DNA from: Seongchinamella sediminis
GTDB taxonomy: Bacteria; Pseudomonadota; Gammaproteobacteria; Pseudomonadales; Halieaceae
DNA: 64,000 nt
Direction: 5' to 3'
Assembly (NCBI RefSeq): GCF_003457605.1
Contig: NZ_QRAN01000019.1
Location: 1-64,000 of the forward strand
The notes beneath the pieces are model-generated. The model searched no databases, had not been told where the DNA came from, and saw only the letters and a program-made list of their open reading frames with translations. Both the position numbers and the translations under genes were made by a program. Shown here piece by piece: positions 58,001 through 64,000 of the stretch (position 1 is the first letter of the stretch; every line of letters begins with the position of its first letter).

Positions 58001-58079
58001 CCAAGATATTCAAGATATCCAGAAAAACATTGAAAAGATAAACGACCTGATTAAAAGTCAAGATATGCTATGCGAGTAA
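55056..58079 (+). CDS. Exported RHS protein with core domain and variable tip, C-terminal half
   Basis: The 1007-residue product starts with its own signal peptide (MNHSGRLLFTLTGSIALAVG), then some twenty YD repeats. At about residues 676-805 a golvesin/xanthan-lyase-like module is inserted (ETLLDDTSAGTSSSGTWEQV, YRWHPGTLQERDYEIYAWWP). The RHS-associated core follows (YYIHTDHLGTPQTLTN near 818 to TYLDPFGLAP near 920), then an 87-residue variable tip with one or two hydrophobic stretches (TAIVISTTGGALALH; TGLVMVGVGGALEVW) and a charged helix. From about 57655 the DNA is markedly more AT-rich, inside the core, marking tip exchange. The tip is probably a membrane-active toxin; inference. Confidence 0.85.
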   Translation: MNHSGRLLFTLTGSIALAVGCTVSLAEERQWTYQYNSNGQITLADGPRVDADDSIHYGYDASGNRISAANSLGYTSHLLDHNERGQPRRIIDVNGVETRLTYHPRGWITSRTVIDPTGDSSLDAITDYSYDSEGMLLSTTLPDGSTLSNEYDGARRLVAVSNNLGERVEYTLDEAGNRIAERSFDTNGTLLRDINRSYDELKRLITITGASGQTTHYTYDRNGNRTSRTDGNGNTTVQWIDSLDRIYSTEAAYAHTVHYNHDQRDNLTAVTDPRGLATNYTINGFDEVVTLDSPDTGVSSYHYDSAGNRILSTDARGISVASSYDALNRQLESSYPDTSLNISYGYDGGSFGIGRLTTVSDASGTTTMDYDHRGNLVFEARNSAGHDFNLAYEYNLADRVTRITYPSGRTVDYSYDGAGRQMAIHSNGPEGARTIASDAGYLPFGPVTSLVLGNGMQMQAAYDLDYRLTTLSFGSALNRSYSYDSADNITAINDQKNATFSQALGYDALNRLGNASGGYGNLSYSYDANSNRLSHSSSNGTDVYSYASNSNRLQSTSDWQYQYDTNGNLVAKSDNNGDNTTIYQYDARNRLARVIERRLTNGEPADSLIAEYSYNFRNQRTRKQTADEDIHYVYGQRGELLAEINGDGIPLREYIYFNERPIAVASTSFTYGPAEPGPETLLDDTSAGTSSSGTWEQVRKKGAWGDYYHLSEDAGNSYRWHPGTLQERDYEIYAWWPKVRKNNPSATYRIHHGGQVSTVTANQGRQGKQWVYLGTYSFSGNGDEYIDLSDAGGKTAADGIRLVEILPPPPPLISTEIYYIHTDHLGTPQTLTNQAQNVVWNANYRPFGQADIDVAAITNNLRFPGQYFDAETGLHQNYFRDYDSSWGRYIETDPLGIEGGINTYSYSNNNPFTYLDPFGLAPSWVGPTAIVISTTGGALALHPNPITPPLVRATGLVMVGVGGALEVWDWATALDEVKASTSQDIQDIQKNIEKINDLIKSQDMLCE

Positions 58080-58101
58080 CCCACCGTTGAGCTTAGAGAT
58101 T

Positions 58102-58344
58102 ATGCTTAAGTACTATATCTATTTTTTATCAATTTGTGTGTCTATCTTCTTGGCACAAACATACATCTTATTGACACGCACAATGAACTCTTACCTTCAT
58201 ATTTTTGAAAAAAGCGAGAGTGTTCACACATTGGTTAGAGATGCTTTGTGGCATATTTGGTCAGGAATGTTGATATGGCCGGCACTGCTCTTCTCGGTTC
58301 TGATTATGTCAATAATTCAGATCCGTAGAGAAACGTCAGGCTAA
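58102..58344 (+). CDS. Small membrane protein, candidate immunity to the RHS tip
   Basis: The 80-residue product (ATG 58102, TTAGAGAT upstream; TTG 58087 is possible) has two membrane helices flanking a charged middle (HIFEKSESVHTLVRD). It lies 22 bp downstream of the RHS gene and is AT-rich like the tip. Small cognate immunity genes directly follow RHS toxin tips in known systems, and a membrane protein would suit a membrane-active tip. No homology recognised. Confidence 0.55.
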   Translation: MLKYYIYFLSICVSIFLAQTYILLTRTMNSYLHIFEKSESVHTLVRDALWHIWSGMLIWPALLFSVLIMSIIQIRRETSG

Positions 58345-58458
58345 GCACCGAACACTCTGACAGGCAGTTTTCCCGGTTTAACCATAAGCCCTGCGTCTCC
58401 GTGTCACTCAGATAACTGATTACGTCGTGCACCAGCATAACCAGATTGAAATAATTTT

Positions 58459-58953
58459 TTGAACTCAAAAGATCACACCCTTGGCAAAAAAGGGCGAGGT
58501 ATTCTCATCCTTTTACTGTACCCACCCATCTTTATATACGCCGGAATAAAGTTACTCTGCGGTATTTCCAAGTTTGAGGGACAAACCGGAGGCTCTGTTG
58601 CTTTAATCTATGCAGCTCTCGCGGCGGCTTGCCTGCTGTATGCTTGCTATATTGCTTACTGTTTATTCACGCTGGCAAAAACGGCTCGCTCGATCGACTG
58701 CTCAGGCACGAATATAAAAATCATCGACTATATTGGCAGGGATTTTGTTTACACGAGGGATAGGCTAGCAAGCATCGAAGACGCCAGGCTCAATTTTCTC
58801 CTGAGAAATTTCTTCGTTTTCCAGCCCCGAAGCAAAAGCGACCCCCGCACACCCAATCGCCTCATTAAATTCAGCGATGGACGAAAGTTCTTGATTTCAG
58901 CGCGTTTCGATACCGCCTATACAGTGCTAAATGAAATAAATCCAACTCCATAA
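58459..58953 (+). CDS. Hypothetical membrane protein with PH-like C-terminal domain
   Basis: The 164-residue frame begins at TTG 58459 without a clear SD, so the start is uncertain. Two membrane segments (GILILLLYPPIFIYAGIKLL and ALIYAALAAACLLYACYIAY) precede a soluble beta-rich domain with a basic centre (FVFQPRSKSDPRTPNRLIKF). The DNA is AT-richer than the flanks. It lies in the RHS accessory zone and could be a second or orphan immunity gene. No family recognised with certainty. Confidence 0.5.
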   Translation: MNSKDHTLGKKGRGILILLLYPPIFIYAGIKLLCGISKFEGQTGGSVALIYAALAAACLLYACYIAYCLFTLAKTARSIDCSGTNIKIIDYIGRDFVYTRDRLASIEDARLNFLLRNFFVFQPRSKSDPRTPNRLIKFSDGRKFLISARFDTAYTVLNEINPTP

Positions 58954-59131
58954 CGGAAACATAAATTTATCGAAATTGATAATTCTCGTTCTGAAGTACG
59001 CCGCCAGACAGAACCGTAAGAGAATTATATTGAGCTGAACTTCCTCGGCAAAGCTTCCCCAACAACTGCTATTCTTGACTGAGAGCGACCCACTGGATTC
59101 CATTAACCGACTCACAGCAGGACGACATTTT

Positions 59132-59755
59132 ATGCAAAAGTTCTTGCTCCTTACATCAGCTTTATTACTCCATGCTTTGACGCCTGCCAGTGCCAACGAA
59201 ATCAACAAATGCGAAATCAATGGCAGGATTGTATACACCGATAAGGCCTGCCCCAATGGGTCCGGGCGGGAGCTGGAACTCAAGGCCATTAACGCCATGC
59301 CTTCGGCAACGCCACGCCCCTCCGTAAAATCAAGTGGTGCACAGACCGCGAAGGCTGCGTACCAGAGTGATCGCTGGTATGTGGATCATGCCGGTTACAG
59401 CCAGGCACTTGGTATCAGCAGGAGACGCAGTGCGCCGATATTCATTTACGCCTACGCGGACTGGTGCAAGTTCTGCCGCAAGTTCGAGGATGCGCTGCTG
59501 CCAAGCAGGGAAGCCCGGGAAACCCTGTCTTCCTATGTCAAGGTCAGGCTGAATCCCGAGCACAGCGACAGGGATCTTGCCCTGTTCGAGGAGTGGGGCG
59601 GCACCGGCTACCCTGCCCTGTTTGTCCAACACGCGAGCGATTCGGTGCCGCGCAAGCATGGCAGTCCGTTTGTCAGGGGCAGGCTGCTTTCCCCGGAAGA
59701 GTTTTCCCAGCGCTTCCAGTACGGCATTACTGCCGAAGCTATTCCGATCGACTGA
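59132..59755 (+). CDS. Exported thioredoxin-like protein with DUF4124 domain
   Basis: The 207-residue product has a signal peptide (MQKFLLLTSALLLHALTPAS), a DUF4124-type module (NKCEINGRIVYTDKACPNG), then a thioredoxin-like domain with active-site W-C-K-F-C (ADWCKFCRKFEDALL) and a cis-Pro region (GTGYPALFV). It probably acts in periplasmic thiol/disulfide exchange. ATG 59132 has CAGGA upstream; the frame to 59075 is not signal-like. It is the last gene before the DUF2007 gene and the IS. Confidence 0.8.
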   Translation: MQKFLLLTSALLLHALTPASANEINKCEINGRIVYTDKACPNGSGRELELKAINAMPSATPRPSVKSSGAQTAKAAYQSDRWYVDHAGYSQALGISRRRSAPIFIYAYADWCKFCRKFEDALLPSREARETLSSYVKVRLNPEHSDRDLALFEEWGGTGYPALFVQHASDSVPRKHGSPFVRGRLLSPEEFSQRFQYGITAEAIPID

Positions 59756-59782
59756 CCGGCGGCTCTGTGCTTCCATAGAACC

Positions 59783-60127
59783 ATGAAGCTGCTGGGCACC
59801 TATTCCTCCATTATCGAAGCCAACCGCGTGGCGGGTTTTCTCCGCGGGCAGGGCATTCTCTGCAAGGTCTCCGACATCAATACCTACAACTACTGGGCCA
59901 TTACCGGTGTCACGGAGGTGCGGGTGTGGGTGGTACTGGATCATCAGTGGGAGGATGCCCAGGCGCTGCTGGCTGATGATGCCCATGTGCCGCGTAATCC
60001 CTTGCCGGCTGAGGATATCGCCCTGCTGGAATCCAGCCAGCCGCGGCACTACCAGCAGATCATGCACGCCTGCATCGGCCTGCTGGCGGTTGTGGTGCTG
60101 GCGCTGTTTATTCTCTTTAGCTCCTGA
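59783..60127 (+). CDS. DUF2007 protein with C-terminal membrane helix
   Basis: The 114-residue product has an N-terminal DUF2007 domain (LGTYSSIIEANRVAGFLRGQ, then VRVWVVLDHQWEDAQALLAD), a fold thought to resemble PII-like signalling proteins, and a C-terminal membrane helix. It starts 27 bp after the thioredoxin-like gene. Role unknown. Confidence 0.82.
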   Translation: MKLLGTYSSIIEANRVAGFLRGQGILCKVSDINTYNYWAITGVTEVRVWVVLDHQWEDAQALLADDAHVPRNPLPAEDIALLESSQPRHYQQIMHACIGLLAVVVLALFILFSS

Positions 60128-60198
60128 CCCACCGCTGCACTGCATACCTGCCTGCACAGGCGACAGGTTGTCGGTGGCTCGCTGGACAAGTATTCGCT

Positions 60199-60213
60199 AT
60201 TGACCAATACTGT
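60199..60213. repeat. Left arm of a palindrome split by the IS
   Basis: ATTGACCAATACTGT, the exact inverse complement of 61325-61339. It ends in the LexA half-site CTGT (60210-60213). The IS and its flanking 8-mers separate the two arms. Confidence 0.85.
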
Positions 60214-60221
60214 ACATGTGT
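60214..60221. repeat. Probable 8-bp target-site duplication, left
   Basis: ACATGTGT; matches the right flank ACATATGC in 6 of 8 positions. Eight bp is the usual duplication length for IS1595-family elements. Confidence 0.5.
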
Positions 60222-60262
60222 AAGGGGTATCCATTTAGCTCCAGTCCGGTCAAAACACCTGG

Positions 60263-61231
60263 ATGGATATACAGACTTTAGCCCCAGTTGGCGGAAAAGA
60301 CTACCCGCAAACCTGGAACGAATTTCTCGACTGGTTTTCCACTGAAGAAGCTTGCCTCTCCTTCCTTGAACGGCTTCGCTGGCCAGACGGTTATGTCTGC
60401 CCGCTCTGCGATTGGCAGGGTGAGGCCTACCGGGCAAGCCGTACCCGCCTGATGTGCCCGGCCTGCCAGCACCAGAACTCGGTGACCGCGGGCACCATCT
60501 TTGACAAGACTCGTACGCCATTGCGTACATGGCTTGCGGCGGCCTGGTATCTGACTAAGCAGAAACAAGGCGTGAGCGCCTTGGGTTTGCAGCGAGTGCT
60601 GGGGTTGGGTAGTTATCAAACTGCCTGGACAATGCTGCACCGATTCCGCCGTGCCATGGTTCGTCCTGGCCGCGACAAACTCAAGGGGTTTGTAGAAGTC
60701 GATGAAACCTACCTGGCTATCACAGACAGGCAAAACCCTATCTCTCCTAAAGGCAGAAAAAACAGTACTGACAAGGTCTTGGTGGCCGTTGCGGTAGAGA
60801 TCCTGGAGCCCAAGGGATTTGGCCGGGTTCGCCTTCGCCGTATTCCCAAAGACTCCGCTCCCCACGTCATTCCATTTGTGCAGGAGGTCGTTGAAACCGG
60901 AGCACGGGTACACACGGACGGCTCGGCAGCTTACCGATCATTGACTGAACTGGGTTATGAGCATCAACGAATCGTGATGCTAGGGTCCGATGTACCCGCC
61001 CATGTGTCGATCGCCGGCGTGCACCGGGTAGCGGCGCTCTTACAGCGGTGGGTTCTCGGTACACACCATGGCTCGATACAACCTGAGCACCTGGATGCCT
61101 ATCTGGACGAATTTGTGTTCCGCTTCAACCGCCGCACATCAAGATCTCGCGGCATGTTGTTCTATCGATTGATGCAGCAAGCCGTGGTAACGGCACCAGT
61201 GACCTACAACGATTTGACGGGAAAAACTTGA
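60263..61231 (+). CDS. IS1595-family transposase
   Basis: The 322-residue product has an N-terminal zinc ribbon (Cys46, 49, 65, 68 in CPLC and CPAC) and an ISXO2-like catalytic domain: first Asp in VEVDETYLAI (147), second Asp in VHTDGSAAYRSL (219), and GTHHGSIQPEHLDAYLDEFVFRFNRR-type C-terminal block. It is full length with no frameshift, so probably active. The start codon lies inside a CTGG-N8-ACAG subterminal repeat. Confidence 0.93.
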   Translation: MDIQTLAPVGGKDYPQTWNEFLDWFSTEEACLSFLERLRWPDGYVCPLCDWQGEAYRASRTRLMCPACQHQNSVTAGTIFDKTRTPLRTWLAAAWYLTKQKQGVSALGLQRVLGLGSYQTAWTMLHRFRRAMVRPGRDKLKGFVEVDETYLAITDRQNPISPKGRKNSTDKVLVAVAVEILEPKGFGRVRLRRIPKDSAPHVIPFVQEVVETGARVHTDGSAAYRSLTELGYEHQRIVMLGSDVPAHVSIAGVHRVAALLQRWVLGTHHGSIQPEHLDAYLDEFVFRFNRRTSRSRGMLFYRLMQQAVVTAPVTYNDLTGKT

Positions 61232-61262
61232 ATCTCTCGGCCGCTGTTCTAGAATAAAGAAA

Positions 61263-61282
61263 TACTGGATATCCATACAGTA
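61263..61282 (+). promoter_or_regulatory. LexA-like subterminal repeat at the right end of the IS
   Basis: TACTGGATATCCATACAGTA differs from an ideal LexA box (CTGT-N8-ACAG with TA flanks) at one core base. It is also the inverse of the left subterminal repeat at 60259-60274 (14 of 16 matches), so it may primarily bind transposase. It lies 125 bp upstream of imuB. Confidence 0.5.
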
Positions 61283-61316
61283 TTTCGATGTTGCTGGAGC
61301 TAAATGGATACCCCTT

Positions 61317-61324
61317 ACATATGC
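61317..61324. repeat. Probable 8-bp target-site duplication, right
   Basis: ACATATGC, immediately before the LexA half-site ACAG (61325-61328). With the left CTGT it would reconstitute CTGT-ACATATGC-ACAG. Confidence 0.5.
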
Positions 61325-61339
61325 ACAGTATTGGTCAAT
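61325..61339. repeat. Right arm of a palindrome split by the IS
   Basis: ACAGTATTGGTCAAT, exact inverse complement of 60199-60213. Confidence 0.85.
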
Positions 61340-61406
61340 CTAAACTGGGGTACCTGCCCCCTGCGTATTTGCAGTCGGGGAGCCCAGAGTATCCGGGAGC
61401 AGCGTC

Positions 61407-62828
61407 GTGAGCCTGTGGCTATGCCTGCGCTTTCACCAGTTGCCACTGCAGTGCCTCAATCGCTCCGAAACCCAGGCGGTGGTGGTACTGGCAAAGCAGC
61501 GGGTACTGCGGGCCAACGATTACGCCGCCGGGCTGGGCATTCGCGAGGGTATGGGCGCCAGCACGGTACGCGCCCTGCTGGGGGATGAACCGGCGCAATT
61601 GCTGGAGCGGGATACCGCCGCCGAGGAGCGCTTCCTGCAACAATTATGCTGCTGGACCTACAGCATCACCCCCAGCCTGCATCCCCAGGGAGAGGACTGC
61701 CTGCAACTGGAAATCGGTAGCTGCCTGGCCCTGTTTCGGGGGCTGGATACCCTGCTGGCTGAAGTAAGTAACGGTATTGCCAGCCGTGGTTTCCAGGTGG
61801 AGTATGGTCTTGCCGCCACCCCCGCCGCCGCCTGGCTGCTGTCGTTCAGTGACGCCGACCAGGCCCGCGACTGCGAGCGCCCCCTGCAGGAACGGCTGGC
61901 GCCATTGCCGCTGACCCTGCTCACGGCGTTCTCCGCTACGGTGGATTCACTGCGCCGGGCGGGGCTGCACACCCTGGGGGACATTTTTGCGCTGCCACCG
62001 GCGGCACTGGCCCGGCGTTGCGGCGCCCGGTTCAGCCATTACCTGCAACAGGTTTTGGGCCAGCGTGAAGATATCCACCCGGATTACCAGCTGCCGGCCA
62101 CCTTCAGCGATGAATACTGGTTCGGCTACGAGGTACGCGGCAACGAAGAACTGTTCCCGGCCATGCAGATGCTGTTGCAGTCCCTGTGCCGCTTCCTGCG
62201 CAATACCCAACTGCAAACCGCGGAAATCACCTGGCAGTTAATCGGCATAGACCACTCCCTCCAGGATATCCGCGTGCGCAGCACCGCCAGCCACAGCGAC
62301 TGGGAGAACTGGTACCAGCTGACCCGCATCCGCCTGGAGCGGCTGGAAGTGAAAGTAGGCGTAGAAGGCCTTAGACTGCAGTGCCGCCGGTTCAGCAGCG
62401 GCCAGCTGGAGAACATCGACCTGTTCAGTCCGCGCAAGCAGCGTGAACCTCTGGCCAGCCTGCTGGACAGGCTGCGCAACCGGCTGGGCCTGCAGGCAGT
62501 CAGAAAAGTTGGTTGCCGCGACGAGCACCTGCCGGAATTCGCCGTGCATACCTGCCCCGATCGTCCCGCCGATGAAGGCGAGGAATACTGCGCCCAGCGC
62601 CCTTTCTGGCTGATGCCCCACCCGCAGGGGCTGACGGAGCGCCGGCAGCAACTATTCTGGCAGGGACCGCTTGAACTGGTCTACGGCCCCGAACGCATAG
62701 AGGACAACTGGTGGCAACAACCGGTGAGCCGGGACTACTACATTGCCCGGGGCGAGGCCGGGCAACATTACTGGGTATTTCGTGACCGACTGGCCTGCGG
62801 CTGGTACATCCACGGCATTTTTGCCTGA
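61407..62828 (+). CDS. imuB: ImuB, catalytically inactive Y-family polymerase homologue
   Basis: The 473-residue product starts at GTG 61407 (GGGAGC upstream). It has a Y-family-like N-terminal half (SLWLCLRFHQLPLQCLN; ANDYAAGLGIREGMGAST; VEYGLAATPAAAWLLS) and helix-hairpin-helix/little-finger regions (LHTLGDIFALPPAALARRCG). The acidic DMDAF-type catalytic motif of active Y polymerases is absent, as expected for ImuB, which bridges ImuA, DnaE2 and the clamp. The C-terminus has RRQQLFWQGPLELV. No dnaE2 follows; a Usp gene is next. Confidence 0.9.
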   Translation: MSLWLCLRFHQLPLQCLNRSETQAVVVLAKQRVLRANDYAAGLGIREGMGASTVRALLGDEPAQLLERDTAAEERFLQQLCCWTYSITPSLHPQGEDCLQLEIGSCLALFRGLDTLLAEVSNGIASRGFQVEYGLAATPAAAWLLSFSDADQARDCERPLQERLAPLPLTLLTAFSATVDSLRRAGLHTLGDIFALPPAALARRCGARFSHYLQQVLGQREDIHPDYQLPATFSDEYWFGYEVRGNEELFPAMQMLLQSLCRFLRNTQLQTAEITWQLIGIDHSLQDIRVRSTASHSDWENWYQLTRIRLERLEVKVGVEGLRLQCRRFSSGQLENIDLFSPRKQREPLASLLDRLRNRLGLQAVRKVGCRDEHLPEFAVHTCPDRPADEGEEYCAQRPFWLMPHPQGLTERRQQLFWQGPLELVYGPERIEDNWWQQPVSRDYYIARGEAGQHYWVFRDRLACGWYIHGIFA

Positions 62829-62929
62829 ACGCTGTAAAGCGCTCCATATAGCCTCGATAATTAGAGTGCCAATTCTAACTGCATGAGCGAAAATGCAACC
62901 ATGGCTAAAACAAGGAGCACGAGGCAATC

Positions 62930-63742
62930 ATGGAACTGAGCAAATTCCTGGTAGTGCACGACCCCACCCGGGAGGAGCAACCCGCCCTGGAGAGGGCGGC
63001 CCTGGTGGCGGAAAAACTCGGCGCCAGCCTGCACCTGTTTGGCTGCATTCACGGTGATGTATCCGGGGCCGACAAGCAGTCCGATGCGGTCAAGGCAAAA
63101 CTCAGTGAGCACAAGCAACTCCTGGAGGCCTGCGCTGCCCCCCATATCGCCAGCGGCATCCCCGTCGTCACCGAGGTGGAATGGGACCAGGATTGGTACC
63201 ACGCGGCCATTCGTGCCACTACCCGCAACCATGCGGACATCGTCTATAAATCATCCTATCGTCACCGGGTCAGCCAGCGGATACTCAAATCCACCTCAGA
63301 CTGGACCCTGATCAGGGAGTGCCCCATGCCGGTCATGCTGGTAAAAGAGGTCGCGCGCCCGGAAGTGCCGGTCATACTGGCGGCAATCGACATCAGTGTG
63401 CGTACCGAGCCCTATGAAAAGCTCAATGAACACATACTCGAGGTAAGCCGCGCCCTGGTGGAAACCCGCATCGCCGATGTGCACGTGGTCAACGCCTTTC
63501 CGGATTTCCGGGTAACCCCGGACCCGCAGAAACTGATCGATGTCTCGGGGCTGGACAAGAGCAAGATCCACATCAGGCTCGGCCCACCTGACCGGGTCAT
63601 TGTCGAGGAGGCCAGGCGCCTGGGCGCCAACCTGGTGGTGGTGGGGAATTCTCACCGTTCGGGGCTGGCGGCGCTGATGCACGGCAATACCGCCGAGAAA
63701 ATACTCGACAAGCTGGACTGCAATGTCCTGGCGCTGCCCTAG
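62930..63742 (+). CDS. Universal stress protein, UspE-like (tandem Usp)
   Basis: The 270-residue product has two Usp domains. The second ends with the ATP-binding-type VVVGNSHRSGLAALMHGNTA and NVLALP. The first has ADIVYKSSYRHRVSQRILKS. This tandem layout is UspE-like. GGAGCACGAGG upstream of ATG 62930 gives a good SD. It has its own promoter region after imuB. Confidence 0.85.
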   Translation: MELSKFLVVHDPTREEQPALERAALVAEKLGASLHLFGCIHGDVSGADKQSDAVKAKLSEHKQLLEACAAPHIASGIPVVTEVEWDQDWYHAAIRATTRNHADIVYKSSYRHRVSQRILKSTSDWTLIRECPMPVMLVKEVARPEVPVILAAIDISVRTEPYEKLNEHILEVSRALVETRIADVHVVNAFPDFRVTPDPQKLIDVSGLDKSKIHIRLGPPDRVIVEEARRLGANLVVVGNSHRSGLAALMHGNTAEKILDKLDCNVLALP

Positions 63743-63753
63743 GTCGACCAGGG

Positions 63754-63888
63754 CTATTTAAACAGGGAGTTGGCCATCCCCGGCAGCCCGCCGAGGCCAC
63801 CGGCGCTTTCCAGCAAACTACCGCAGGAGCTGGCCACCCCAGCAATCCCTATACCGCCCTGCCCGCCTAAGGGCAGAGACGTGAGCAT
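63754..63888 (-). CDS. Possible small Gly-rich ORF, doubtful
   Basis: A 44-residue frame (start ATG 63888, MLTSLPLGGQGGIGIAGVAS, ending GMANSLFK) is hydrophobic and Gly/Ala/Ser-rich. AAAGGG lies rather far (about 16 nt) upstream. It has no recognised homologue and could be chance. Confidence 0.25.
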   Translation of the reverse strand: MLTSLPLGGQGGIGIAGVASSCGSLLESAGGLGGLPGMANSLFK

Positions 63889-63935
63889 GCACTCTATGCA
63901 CGCCCTTTATGGTTGCATTGTCAAGCTGCAAACAA

Positions 63936-64000
63936 TCAGGCCTTTTTAACAAACTGGGACTTCAGTTTCATGGCGCCGATACCGTCGATCTTGCAGTCGA
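63936..64000 (-). CDS. C-terminal end of an unidentified gene (partial)
   Basis: On the minus strand the frame DCKIDGIGAMKLKSQFVKKA ends at a TGA at 63936-63938. It reads like a real, conserved-looking protein end that continues beyond the window. The family cannot be named from 21 residues. Confidence 0.45.
   Translation of the reverse strand, partial: DCKIDGIGAMKLKSQFVKKA

Larger units (their letters stand above)
60222..61316 (+). mobile_element. IS1595-family insertion sequence
   Basis: The 1095-bp element has perfect 23-bp terminal inverted repeats (60222-60244 and 61294-61316, starting AAGGGGTATCC) and one transposase gene. Subterminal inverted repeats (60259-60274 and 61265-61280) lie at symmetric distances from the ends. 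If the flanking palindrome arms were counted as part of the IS, the termini would be 46 bp with two mismatches, but then no target duplication would exist. Confidence 0.88.

Noticed and set aside
63597-63845. 82-residue minus-strand frame overlapping the end of the Usp gene
   Set aside because: Pro/Ala/Arg/Cys-rich shadow composition and overlap with a well supported gene.

Overview
The window is a GC-rich (low-60s percent by eye) stretch of chromosome from a gammaproteobacterium. The gene content fits the marine Cellvibrionales/Halieaceae type best: miaB-ybeZ-ybeY-ybeX-lnt-leuS-lptE-holA in the gammaproteobacterial order, phasins with a PhaD-like regulator, PilU, DUF1820, DUF2788, YqcC and an ImuA/ImuB pair. 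The family placement is inference from gene content, not from a marker comparison.

Layout. Positions 1-2110 are an accessory patch of small hypothetical and membrane ORFs framed by two 206-bp direct repeats. Then come yqcC and tRNA-Gly(CCC), whose 3' end is duplicated 162 bp downstream. 2.8-10.5 kb holds a MAPEG protein, a MOSC protein (yiiM), dinG, an acyltransferase, a tyrosine phosphatase with a TetR regulator, and rpsT. 10.7-13.7 kb is a TpsB-type outer-membrane transporter followed by a proline-rich repeat protein. 14-20.4 kb has a ferritin-like protein divergent from an AraC regulator, a patatin-like protein, a PHA-system protein, a thiolase-like protein and hslO. 20.5-28 kb has pckA, two phasins and a TetR regulator, then a methyltransferase, peroxiredoxin, SRPBCC protein, PqiA-like protein and DASS transporter. 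28-35 kb has moaA, then a co-directional MoxR/VWA/zinc-ribbon/DUF1631/PilZ run, then pilU on the other strand. 35-41.3 kb has an APH-like kinase, lon, an aminotransferase and a 197-bp inverted-repeat element. 41.3-51.4 kb is the conserved tRNA-modification/ribosome-maturation/envelope block.

51.4-63 kb is the most unusual part. imuA, with two overlapping LexA boxes, is about 9 kb from imuB. Between them lie OsmC and DUF2788 genes, an RHS system split into two separately exported proteins with an AT-rich toxin-like tip and a small membrane protein, two envelope genes, and a complete IS1595-family element. The IS appears to have landed in the 8-bp centre of a LexA box in front of imuB, and carries LexA-like subterminal repeats at both of its own ends.

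Genes that appear to work together: PHA storage (two phasins, TetR regulator, PHA-system protein), proteostasis (hslO and lon, each with a sigma32-like promoter), SOS mutagenesis (imuA, imuB and dinG), and the split RHS pair with its candidate immunity genes.
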